This document shows, one piece after another, positions 1 through 5,642 of a stretch of DNA of 5,960 bases (its first letter is position 1; every line of letters starts with the position of its first letter). Under the pieces are notes generated by a model. That model made no database searches. It saw only the letters and a list, made by a program, of their open reading frames with translations, and had not been told where the DNA came from. The stretch lies in contig DYKH01000277.1 of NCBI GenBank assembly GCA_020722685.1, positions 1 through 5,960 of the forward strand. Reading direction: 5' to 3'. The stretch is from Caldithrix sp. Its GTDB lineage: Bacteria > KSB1 > UBA2214 > DYKH01. The position numbers were made by a program, and so were the translations under genes.

Positions 1-64
1 GGCGCGCTTCGCCGATGAAGGATTGGATGGGGGAGAAGGTGAAGATGAGCAGGGCGTCGGTCAT
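1..64 (-). CDS. cmr2: Cas10/Cmr2, N-terminal 21 codons only
   Basis: The ATG at 64-62 opens a frame that runs off the left edge after 21 codons. It reads MTDALLIFTFSPIQSFI followed by GEAR. The block F-[ST]-P-[IV]-Q-S-F-I-x-x-A-R is the usual start of Cas10/Cmr2, the large subunit of type III-B effectors, which carries the Palm polymerase/cyclase domain and often an HD nuclease domain. None of those domains is visible here. The start codon overlaps the cmr1 stop as ATGA, and AAGGGG lies 7 nt upstream, so translation is probably coupled to cmr1. The assignment rests on this short block plus its position next to cmr1. A different protein is unlikely, but completeness and active sites cannot be judged. 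Confidence 0.85.
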   Translation of the reverse strand, partial: MTDALLIFTFSPIQSFIGEAR

Positions 65-1230
65 AGCGTCACCCCTTCATGGATTGGAAAGGTCTTGATG
101 AAGTCCTGGATGACTTCAAAATCTGGCGGCGGGGGGGCAGTCCATTTTCGCTCCTGAAGTTTCAGTTGTGTCTTGTCAGACAGGAAACGTGATTTGAACA
201 GAGTCAGGACGCCCACATAATGGCCGTTAGACAGCCTGGTAAGGCGCATGTGGAGCGGGGAGCCGCGCCGGTCGCCTTCCTCGTGAACGATCACATCTGC
301 TGGACCGCCCTGCGAGTAGCGGAACGGAATGGGCAGTCCAAAAACCGGTCGTCTCAACTGTGGCCCCTTTCCGCCGCGCTCGAACCATCGCAAAACCGCA
401 TCATGGTCGCTCTTGCCAATGCCTTTTGGGTGGAGATGGGTGCGAAAATCGCGGAATCGATTTCCCAAGCCGTCCAGCGCCGCCCGGTAATCCTGCCAGC
501 CTTGGGGGTTATCGGCAACGATGAAGATTTCGCAAAAGTCCGGGTGCAGGATATCGAACTCTGCCTGTTCGTCATTGGAAAATGCGCGCCACTCTCCGCC
601 CGCTTGTTCAAGGCAAGCGGAAATGCCGGAGTGGAGATAGGCTTGCAGATTTTCTATGGAAGCCGCGATTCTGAAAGGAATAGCCGCACTGCCGCTGGTT
701 GCCTGGAATGACCCGGCGCCGCGATTTGCGCGCGCCCCTACTGCTCCCAGGTTGGCAAGCAGCCAGAATGCAATTTCGCCTTTTTTCAGGACATCTTCGT
801 CCAGTTTGGCGTTCAAAGTGAATTCAAAGCGGGAGCCTGGCTCGATATATTGTCGGGGAGGCTGAAAACGACGCGTGCCGGGTTTCCCGGTGGAGGACAT
901 GGACCAAAGCAAGTAATCCTTGCCGGTGGGGCGGAAATCTCCTTGCCGGGTAGGGATGGCGCGGTCTTTTTCGTAGGGCTTCTGCTGTTGCTCCATGACT
1001 CGCAACCGCGTGACAAGCGCCCCGCCGGCTTCCGCTTTACCAAACAGTTCGCTTTCCGCTTCATGCAGGGAAGCCAGAGCCGGAGAGACTGCGCCGCCCA
1101 ACAGGGCGCGATACCAGTAGCGCATGGCGCCGCGCAGGGATGGGGCGCGCAGTTCGGGCTTCCCACGCGCTTCTGCGCCGCCCAGAAAAAGCGGAGTCAG
1201 CACTTCACATTCGAAAGTATGTTGGAGCAT
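61..1230 (-). CDS. cmr1: Cmr1, RAMP-family subunit of the type III-B effector
   Basis: A 389-residue protein of the Cmr1 RAMP family. Cmr1 sits at the end of the Cmr complex that binds the 3' part of crRNA and helps capture target RNA. The N-terminal RRM-like region shows the family signature: TPLFLGGA at residues 12-19, then LRAPSLRGAMRYWYRA at 27-42. A glycine-rich RAMP loop, GAVGARANRGAGSF, lies at 162-175. The C-terminal half (about 190-389) fits the second RAMP fold, with LPIPFRY and YVGVLTLFKSRF as likely strand segments. Length is within the usual Cmr1 range and the gene looks intact. The start is set by GGGAGG 4 nt upstream of ATG. That ATG directly abuts the TAA of the HEPN gene, and the TGA overlaps the Cas10 start. 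Its GC content is high, unlike the HEPN gene just upstream. Confidence 0.93.
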   Translation of the reverse strand: MLQHTFECEVLTPLFLGGAEARGKPELRAPSLRGAMRYWYRALLGGAVSPALASLHEAESELFGKAEAGGALVTRLRVMEQQQKPYEKDRAIPTRQGDFRPTGKDYLLWSMSSTGKPGTRRFQPPRQYIEPGSRFEFTLNAKLDEDVLKKGEIAFWLLANLGAVGARANRGAGSFQATSGSAAIPFRIAASIENLQAYLHSGISACLEQAGGEWRAFSNDEQAEFDILHPDFCEIFIVADNPQGWQDYRAALDGLGNRFRDFRTHLHPKGIGKSDHDAVLRWFERGGKGPQLRRPVFGLPIPFRYSQGGPADVIVHEEGDRRGSPLHMRLTRLSNGHYVGVLTLFKSRFLSDKTQLKLQERKWTAPPPPDFEVIQDFIKTFPIHEGVTL

Positions 1231-1773
1231 TTAACCTCCCGATTCATCTTTATATTTCAACCAGCGCTTGACCAATCGACGCGTCAAAAAAACAGCATCA
1301 ACAAGAAGACGGGCATGGGGAGACAGAGTTCGATACACTCTTTCGCCGTTCTCTCGCACTCTATAGCGGACATGATCAGGATAATTGTTGCCCATTAGCG
1401 CAGGCTCTGCGCTTAGTATTCGAAAGACATCTTTCAATTCGGGTTTGTTATTTTCGCTTTCTTCAATGCAGAACGGTTGAAGAAGTTTTTCCAAATGGTG
1501 GTGATGCGGGAATGTACCGGTGCTCATTTGGAGAGCAACTTTTATCCACTTCTCCAAAGACTGGTGTAAGAGATAACAAATTTCGTTAAGCGGCTCGTGC
1601 GGGTTTCTGCGTAAGCAACCAAGGGCGCAAAATAAATCTTCTTCGGCTTGGTCGAGCAAATCCTGAGCGACTTTTCTGGTCACATAAGTATCTTCCGACG
1701 TGTCTTCTGTTGGTATGGTTATTGAGTAAGTTCGTAATTGAGGCATGGAAGAGACCCGTTCCTGCTCAATCAT
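1231..1773 (-). CDS. HEPN-domain protein, possible accessory RNase of the Cmr locus
   Basis: A 180-residue soluble, largely helical protein. Residues about 34-175 match the small HEPN pattern: a first helix VAQDLLDQAEEDLFCAL (35-51), then ICYLLHQSLEKWIKVAL (65-81), equivalent to the family's C-[FY]-x-x-Q-[QS]-x-E-K-x-[IL]-K block. Next come FPHHHHLEKLL (88-98), where the family usually has P-x-T-H-D-L-x-x-L, and YPDHVRY (131-137). R148-TLSP-H153 gives an R-x4-H motif, which in catalytic HEPN proteins is the RNase site, so RNase activity is plausible but not shown. No CARF domain is present, so it is not Csm6/Csx1. The start overlaps the membrane gene's stop as ATGA, with GGGAG just upstream; Met10 is a weaker alternative start. 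By hand count, 1381-1740 is about 43% GC, well below its neighbours, which suggests separate acquisition. Confidence 0.8.
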   Translation of the reverse strand: MIEQERVSSMPQLRTYSITIPTEDTSEDTYVTRKVAQDLLDQAEEDLFCALGCLRRNPHEPLNEICYLLHQSLEKWIKVALQMSTGTFPHHHHLEKLLQPFCIEESENNKPELKDVFRILSAEPALMGNNYPDHVRYRVRENGERVYRTLSPHARLLVDAVFLTRRLVKRWLKYKDESGG

Positions 1774-2534
1774 TTCTCCCGATGCAACCCTCGCGAGATT
1801 GCCAGCACCGCCGTAATGACCGTGGCGGGCATGTTGGCGGCGGCCACGCGTTCGTACTGGTTCAGGGTGTTGGGTACGGAAACGCGGAATTCGCGCGGGT
1901 CGGCGGTGGTGTACAGCACGAACGCCGCCATTTCGGGATCGGGTTTTTCACGCGCGAGGAAACCGCGGAAGCGGTCTTCTTCTTCCAGGTTGTTGACCGG
2001 CACAACCGTCAGCCCGCGCGTACAGGCTTTGTTCAGTTCCAGGTATTCCTGGACGTTGTGCAGGCCGCTCAGTTCGAGCCGCTTGCGGATCAGGGGCGTA
2101 TCAGGGTGGCCTTTGGGCAGGCGCACGGTCAGGTTGGCTGGGTCGAGTTGGTAGAGTTCGTTTTCGAGCGTGACTCGGATCTTTTCACGGATGACCCCAT
2201 CGAGATCCTTGTAGGTTTTCCATCCAAAGAAGGCGGCAATCGCTGAAATCACAAGCGCCATTCCCCATAGTAATGCCAATTTTTGATCCATCTTCCACTC
2301 GATGTCGCGCAGCGTAAAGAACTGTTCGTTTTCCAGTTTGTCCACGCGCCGGGAGAGGTCATCCACCTGGGATTGCAAATCTGCGGGAGTCTGGGTTGGG
2401 GGCAGATCAGATAATAGTTGAGGAGAGTATGCGGCGAGCGTCACCTGCCAGCCGAAAACGACTCCCACTAATATCAAAGCAGAAACGGCGAGGCCGGCAA
2501 GCAAGCCGGAGATGAATCCGCTTCCCTTGTTCAT
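1770..2534 (-). CDS. Two-helix membrane protein with cytoplasmic C-terminal domain, first gene of the cmr operon
   Basis: A 254-residue protein I do not recognise by name. Two hydrophobic helices are clear: residues 7-29 and 86-105, the latter followed by K106 and K109. A hydrophilic loop of about 55 residues lies between them. Its part at 50-72 is heptad-like (Leu, Val and Leu spaced in LQSQVDDLSRRVDKLE), suggesting a short coiled coil. By the positive-inside rule, both ends should face the cytoplasm and the loop the outside. Residues about 115-254 look like an alpha/beta domain, with strands LTVVPV (165-170), AAFVLYTT (203-210) and FRVSVP (216-221) separated by helices. This is possibly receiver-like, but that is a guess from pattern alone. 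Start: AGGAGGGGG immediately upstream. The stop overlaps the HEPN start as ATGA. Membrane proteins next to type III effectors are a known theme (for example CorA-like ones), but this is not CorA. Confidence 0.75.
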   Translation of the reverse strand: MNKGSGFISGLLAGLAVSALILVGVVFGWQVTLAAYSPQLLSDLPPTQTPADLQSQVDDLSRRVDKLENEQFFTLRDIEWKMDQKLALLWGMALVISAIAAFFGWKTYKDLDGVIREKIRVTLENELYQLDPANLTVRLPKGHPDTPLIRKRLELSGLHNVQEYLELNKACTRGLTVVPVNNLEEEDRFRGFLAREKPDPEMAAFVLYTTADPREFRVSVPNTLNQYERVAAANMPATVITAVLAISRGLHREK

Positions 2535-2569
2535 TCCCCCTCCTCACTTTTTTCATGGAAATGGCGCAT
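2531..2569 (-). CDS. 12-codon leader ORF ahead of the membrane gene
   Basis: The ATG at 2569-2567 has a perfect AGGAGG (2580-2575) 5 nt upstream, the best ribosome-binding site in the window. It opens a frame reading MRHFHEKSEEGE, then TGA. That stop overlaps the membrane gene's ATG as ATGA (2534-2531), the same junction used further down the operon. The peptide is unlikely to have a function of its own. A role in loading ribosomes onto the operon by coupling, or in sensing translation, is inferred. No paired terminator/antiterminator stems were found around it. It could also be chance, but a consensus ribosome-binding site plus an ATGA overlap argues against that. Confidence 0.45.
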   Translation of the reverse strand: MRHFHEKSEEGE

Positions 2570-2632
2570 GATGACCTCCTGCCATGCAACACCCCCATTC
2601 TCGCGACACCTGAAAATGGGCGGCTGGAGCGA

Positions 2633-2641
2633 AACGATTGT
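2633..2641. promoter_or_regulatory. Left arm of candidate operator at the cmr promoter
   Basis: AACGATTGT on the plus strand. It is the exact reverse complement of ACAATCGTT at 2671-2679. The arm centres are 38 bp apart. Read on the minus strand, this arm falls around the expected transcription start, just past the -10 element. Confidence 0.5.
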
Positions 2642-2645
2642 TCGT

Positions 2646-2674
2646 ATTGTATATCAAGAACGAGGAAAATACAA
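2646..2674 (-). promoter_or_regulatory. Sigma70-type promoter of the membrane-HEPN-cmr operon
   Basis: On the minus strand the -35 is TTGTAT (2674-2669) and the -10 is TACAAT (2651-2646), with exactly 17 nt between. The first matches TTGACA at 4 of 6 and the second TATAAT at 5 of 6. Transcription should start near 2639, giving about 70 nt of leader before the 12-codon ORF. It lies in the only gap between the regulator gene and the operon, in the correct orientation. A 9-bp inverted repeat covers the -35 and the start region, so repression here is plausible. Confidence 0.6.
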
Positions 2675-2679
2675 TCGTT
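2671..2679. promoter_or_regulatory. Right arm of candidate operator, overlapping the -35
   Basis: ACAATCGTT on the plus strand, the perfect 9-bp partner of 2633-2641. It shares bases 2671-2674 with the -35 hexamer. A protein bound here would block RNA polymerase. The divided WYL regulator gene just upstream is the obvious candidate partner, by position only. Confidence 0.5.
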
Positions 2680-2715
2680 CTTTACCGCCAGTTTTGCGCG
2701 ATTTCGTTGAAGAGC

Positions 2716-3426
2716 TCACCACGTCCCCGGTATTTCCATTCGATCCAGGCGAAAAGTGCGCTGGCCGCGGCGGTTGTGGCAGTAGGCAATAACGTATTGA
2801 TGCTCGCCGCGCGTTTCGATGGAGAGAGGCGTGATGCGCCTTTGCTCGGCGGGGCAGCCCGGCGCGCGATATAGGATGTCGAGCGCTTGTTGTAGTTGCA
2901 GGTAATTGTTCAGCGCGTCGATTTTGGGAACGGTTTTCCCCACCGGCTGGAGCGGGGTGTGGCTTTGGAAATGCGTGCGCTTTTTCGGGACCTCTTGCGG
3001 TTCTTCATGGAAGGTTGTATACACGCCGCGGCGTTCGAACATTTTCAAGAGACTCGCGGATTCTTCGAAGGAGACCAGCGCGTGGCGCGGGGAGAGGAAC
3101 TGCTCGATGTGCTTCCGCAGGTTGGGCTGGCGGCGGAGTTCTTTGAGGGCGCGGGCATCCGAGAACTCGATCACAAAGCCCTGCACGACTTTGACAGACG
3201 GTTGACGCAGGATTGTTGCCCGCGCAGGTTGGGGGAGTTCGCCTCCCAGTCCGCGTTCGAGCAGGGCGATCAATATTTGCGGATCGCCTTCGGAGAAATG
3301 GAGCGCCCGTTTTGTGAGCGGATAAACGCCCGGCGAAGCGGGGCGTAACAGTGTTTCCAAATCCCATAGAAGATCAATATGCTGGGGGAGAGAAACATTG
3401 ACGTTCTCTGAAATTCTTTGGCGCAT
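2716..3426 (-). CDS. C-terminal part of the split regulator with WYL domain
   Basis: The open frame is 236 codons from ATG 3426, though the real protein probably enters it by frameshift near 3384. Residues 80-135 (QGFVIEFSDARALKELRR and SPRHALVSFEESASLLKMFERRG) resemble the helicase-associated XPB-N repeat, a moderate call. Residues about 175-232 form the WYL region, with R196/R197 and P200 ahead of LSIETRGEHQYVIAYC and the closing RTFRLDRMEI at 223-232. WYL domains bind ligands, often nucleotide-like, and control DNA binding. The protein ends four residues after this block (PGTW), so there is no WYL C-terminal extension. No terminator hairpin follows it before the cmr promoter. Confidence 0.65.
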   Translation of the reverse strand: MRQRISENVNVSLPQHIDLLWDLETLLRPASPGVYPLTKRALHFSEGDPQILIALLERGLGGELPQPARATILRQPSVKVVQGFVIEFSDARALKELRRQPNLRKHIEQFLSPRHALVSFEESASLLKMFERRGVYTTFHEEPQEVPKKRTHFQSHTPLQPVGKTVPKIDALNNYLQLQQALDILYRAPGCPAEQRRITPLSIETRGEHQYVIAYCHNRRGQRTFRLDRMEIPGTW

Positions 3427-3721
3427 TCTGCCAGGATTCCATGAGACGAAAGGTTTGATCTTCGGAGGATTTATTCAACCAGCGACGAGCGAAACCTGTG
3501 ACGCGCAGGCGGCCTTCTTCTGCGGAACTGCCAAGCGTGTATTCGTCAATCAGGCCCGCTTGTTTGCAGATCGCCAGCCAGAAGACAAGACGCGGTTTGA
3601 GTGCGGCCTTTTGCCTGCGGAACTCGCGCCAAATGGATTGGCGCGGGATGCCGCGTCGAATGGCATTTAGCAAGGTGAAGATGATGTACAATGCAGGCAA
3701 TGTGACAGGCGGCTCGTTCAT
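3374..3721 (-). CDS. N-terminal part of the split WYL regulator
   Basis: 115 residues from the ATG at 3721. It contains LPALYIIFTLLNAIRRGIPRQ, then IWREFRRQKAALKPRLVFW and AICKQAGLIDEYTL, then a short strand-like stretch GRLRVTGFARRWL. This helix-helix-turn-wing order suggests a winged helix-turn-helix. The last residues after the C-run (QCFSPPAY) look like out-of-frame tail. Upstream ATG codons in the same frame, as far as 3940, would run through the CRISPR leader and lack a good ribosome-binding site, so the 3721 start is preferred. If not frameshifted, it could be a separate small DNA-binding protein. Confidence 0.55.
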   Translation of the reverse strand: MNEPPVTLPALYIIFTLLNAIRRGIPRQSIWREFRRQKAALKPRLVFWLAICKQAGLIDEYTLGSSAEEGRLRVTGFARRWLNKSSEDQTFRLMESWQNAPKNFRERQCFSPPAY

Positions 3722-3741
3722 GAGTTCGATTTCCTTTTTGG

Positions 3742-3770
3742 ATTGTATGCGCGTTGCGCCAAACCGGCAA
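3742..3770 (-). promoter_or_regulatory. Candidate promoter of the WYL regulator
   Basis: Minus-strand TTGCCG (3770-3765), 17 nt, then TACAAT (3747-3742). The -10 is the same hexamer as in the cmr promoter. Transcription would start near 3735, leaving a very short leader that would barely include the AAGGAA ribosome-binding site (3736-3731). That tight fit lowers confidence. Two near-identical 8-mers, CGCCAAAC and CGGCAAAC (3757-3772, plus strand), sit in tandem across the -35. Confidence 0.4.
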
Positions 3771-3862
3771 ACGGCGCCTGCCGCGAAATCGAGCGCACAG
3801 AAGCGATTACCCTTCGCAAATCGAGTTTTTGGGAGAACAGATGAGTTTAGGCGCGTTCCACC

Positions 3863-3875
3863 GCGATTCAGCGAG
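3863..3875 (+). repeat. Leader direct repeat, copy 1
   Basis: GCGATTCAGCGAG, exactly repeated at 3986-3998, 123 bp downstream. A 13-base perfect match within about 290 bp is unlikely by chance. The role is unknown; leader protein binding is one option. Confidence 0.6.
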
Positions 3876-3966
3876 GGAGATTCCAACCATAGGATGGAGG
3901 TTTGGCATAAATTTTCGTTTCGTTCCTCGACGGTTCGCAAGGTTGGTACAAGCGAGAGGAAAAGTG

Positions 3967-3975
3967 TGATAGAAT
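3967..3975 (+). promoter_or_regulatory. Extended -10 promoter element of the CRISPR array
   Basis: TGATAGAAT fits the extended -10 pattern TG-n-TATAAT with one mismatch. It ends 37 nt before the first repeat, placing the start of pre-crRNA near 3982. No good -35 is seen 16-18 nt upstream, which extended -10 promoters can tolerate. Confidence 0.45.
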
Positions 3976-3985
3976 GCGCTTGGTT

Positions 3986-3998
3986 GCGATTCAGCGAG
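3986..3998 (+). repeat. Leader direct repeat, copy 2, next to the first CRISPR repeat
   Basis: Second copy of GCGATTCAGCGAG. It ends 14 bp before the first repeat, close enough to be read by the spacer-integration machinery. It is followed by an A-run and TTGACT. Confidence 0.6.
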
Positions 3999-4574
3999 AT
4001 AAAAAATTGACTGTCTGAATCCCCATGCCTCTATTGAGAGGATTGAAACCCGTTGCTGACGCAAGATCCACTGCCGAAAAGGCCAGGGTCTGAATCCCCA
4101 TGCCTCTATTGAGAGGATTGAAACGCAAATACCAGCGCGATAGCCGACCCGGTCAGAACGAGCGTCTGAATCCCCATGCCTCTATTGAGAGGATTGAAAC
4201 TTTTCTGACCATGAAGGATCAAGTGCGAGCCGGCGGCGGTCTGAATCCCCATGCCTCTATTGAGAGGATTGAAACTCAGTTCCTCCACTTTGTGCGTTTG
4301 TACCGGTGTAGAGTCTGAATCCCCATGCCTCTATTGAGAGGATTGAAACAAACTTCTATTAAACCATAGACACCACCTTATTCGAAGTCTGAATCCCCAT
4401 GCCTCTATTGAGAGGATTGAAACTCTAGGTATATAAACCAATCTTCATGATAGAGTCCTTCAGTCTGAATCCCCATGCCTCTATTGAGAGGATTGAAACG
4501 AAAAAGCGTGGAACAGATTCGATTTTTTCTCATTTTTGTCTGAATCCCCATGCCTCTATTGAGAGGATTGAAAC

Positions 4575-4605
4575 TCAACAACGAGATCGAACGTCTCGTT
4601 GTTGA
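4575..4605 (+). other. Spacer 8 carries a perfect 12-bp hairpin
   Basis: TCAACAACGAGA (4575-4586) pairs exactly with TCTCGTTGTTGA (4594-4605) across a 7-nt loop. The spacer runs to 4615. The crRNA guide could fold on itself; the target must hold the same inverted repeat. Confidence 0.9.
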
Positions 4606-5642
4606 GGACTTTTACGTCTGAATCCCCATGCCTCTATTGAGAGGATTGAAACGTGGGTAACCACGTTGTTTGCCATTTGGGTTGTACCCAGTCTGAATCC
4701 CCATGCCTCTATTGAGAGGATTGAAACTTGAGTAACATGGTTTTTTCTCCTAAGCAGGGTGAAAAGGGTCTGAATCCCCATGCCTCTATTGAGAGGATTG
4801 AAACTTGGCACGAGGACTGCGGCGCAGCGGGCATGGGCGGTTGTTCGTCTGAATCCCCATGCCTCTATTGAGAGGATTGAAACGACGAAACGCTGACGGG
4901 CGAGAAGGTGACAGAGGACACCACGTCTGAATCCCCATGCCTCTATTGAGAGGATTGAAACTTGAGAACTACCTCATACTCATATTACTTTTTTGTTATT
5001 TGGTCTGAATCCCCATGCCTCTATTGAGAGGATTGAAACGAAAGAAGCGTCAGAAGGTCCACTTTAGTGCAAAATTGTCTGAATCCCCATGCCTCTATTG
5101 AGAGGATTGAAACCCCTCGGCGGTCGCCTTGACGTACGCGCCCATAAAGGTCTGAATCCCCATGCCTCTATTGAGAGGATTGAAACTAACAACCCTTCCA
5201 TCTTCAACATTATCCTCCCATTTAGAGGTCTGAATCCCCATGCCTCTATTGAGAGGATTGAAACAATTTATGGCCGGTTCTCGTTTGAATCAAGACAGCG
5301 TAAGGTCTGAATCCCCATGCCTCTATTGAGAGGATTGAAACGCATCCGTGAGGATGTCAACGCAGGCGGCGTACGCCGAGTCTGAATCCCCATGCCTCTA
5401 TTGAGAGGATTGAAACGGGACAGTAATCTTCGTTTTCTATCAACTCGCGATAGAAGTCTGAATCCCCATGCCTCTATTGAGAGGATTGAAACTTACGGGG
5501 CAATCAACTCCACGGCATTGGGGTATTTCGCGTCTGAATCCCCATGCCTCTATTGAGAGGATTGAAACTTTTTGCGCAATCATTTTATCTCCTTTTCGAG
5601 CGCAAGTCTGAATCCCCATGCCTCTATTGAGAGGATTGAAAC

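Larger units (their letters stand above)
2716..3721 (-). pseudogene. WYL-domain regulator, apparently split by a one-base shift
   Basis: Two overlapping frames together look like one DNA-binding regulator. The first (3721-3374, 115 aa) starts at MNEPPVTLP with AAGGAA 9 nt upstream and has a helical, winged-helix-like N-terminus. The second (to 2716) has LLWDLETLL, then SDARALKELRRQPNLRKHIE, resembling XPB-N/helicase-associated domains. It closes with a WYL-type domain: QALDILYRAPG, YVIAYCHNRRGQ, then RTFRLDRM near the C-terminus. Removing one C from the run of five on the coding strand (3388-3384) joins the frames into a 334-residue protein through FSPQHIDLLWDL. The second frame's own first ATG (3426) has no visible ribosome-binding site, which supports one original gene. 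Explanations are a real mutation, a sequencing error in the homopolymer, or +1 frameshifting at CCC-C. WYL proteins are known regulators in some CRISPR loci; a role here is inferred. Confidence 0.65.
3722..4012 (+). promoter_or_regulatory. CRISPR leader and divergent promoter region, no gene
   Basis: This 291-bp stretch lies between the regulator start and the first repeat. No convincing gene is in it. It holds the regulator promoter (minus, 3770-3742), the array promoter's -10 (3967-3975), an A-rich run (4001-4006) just before the array, and a 13-bp direct repeat. The repeat's 3' ATTGAAAC places the leader on this side. The left boundary of the functional leader cannot be fixed from sequence alone. 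Confidence 0.7.

Noticed and set aside
850..1398. Plus-strand open frame of 182 codons opposite cmr1 and the HEPN gene
   Set aside because: It is a shadow of two recognised minus-strand genes. It crosses their junction and shows no family features.
1710..2246. Plus-strand open frame opposite the membrane gene
   Set aside because: Low-complexity, His/Gln/Val-rich translation typical of the complement of a GC-rich gene; the minus strand has clear membrane helices and coupling.
2407..2598. Minus-strand 63-codon frame starting upstream of the membrane gene
   Set aside because: It overlaps the membrane gene out of frame, is Arg-rich and has no ribosome-binding site at its first ATG. The 12-codon ORF is better supported there.
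2680..2718. Search for a rho-independent terminator after the WYL gene
   Set aside because: No GC-rich stem followed by a T-run on the minus strand; read-through into the cmr operon remains possible.
3722..3940. N-terminal extension of the regulator to an ATG at 3940
   Set aside because: It runs through the leader and promoter region, is Arg/Asn-rich without domain-like pattern, and the 3721 ATG has a ribosome-binding site.
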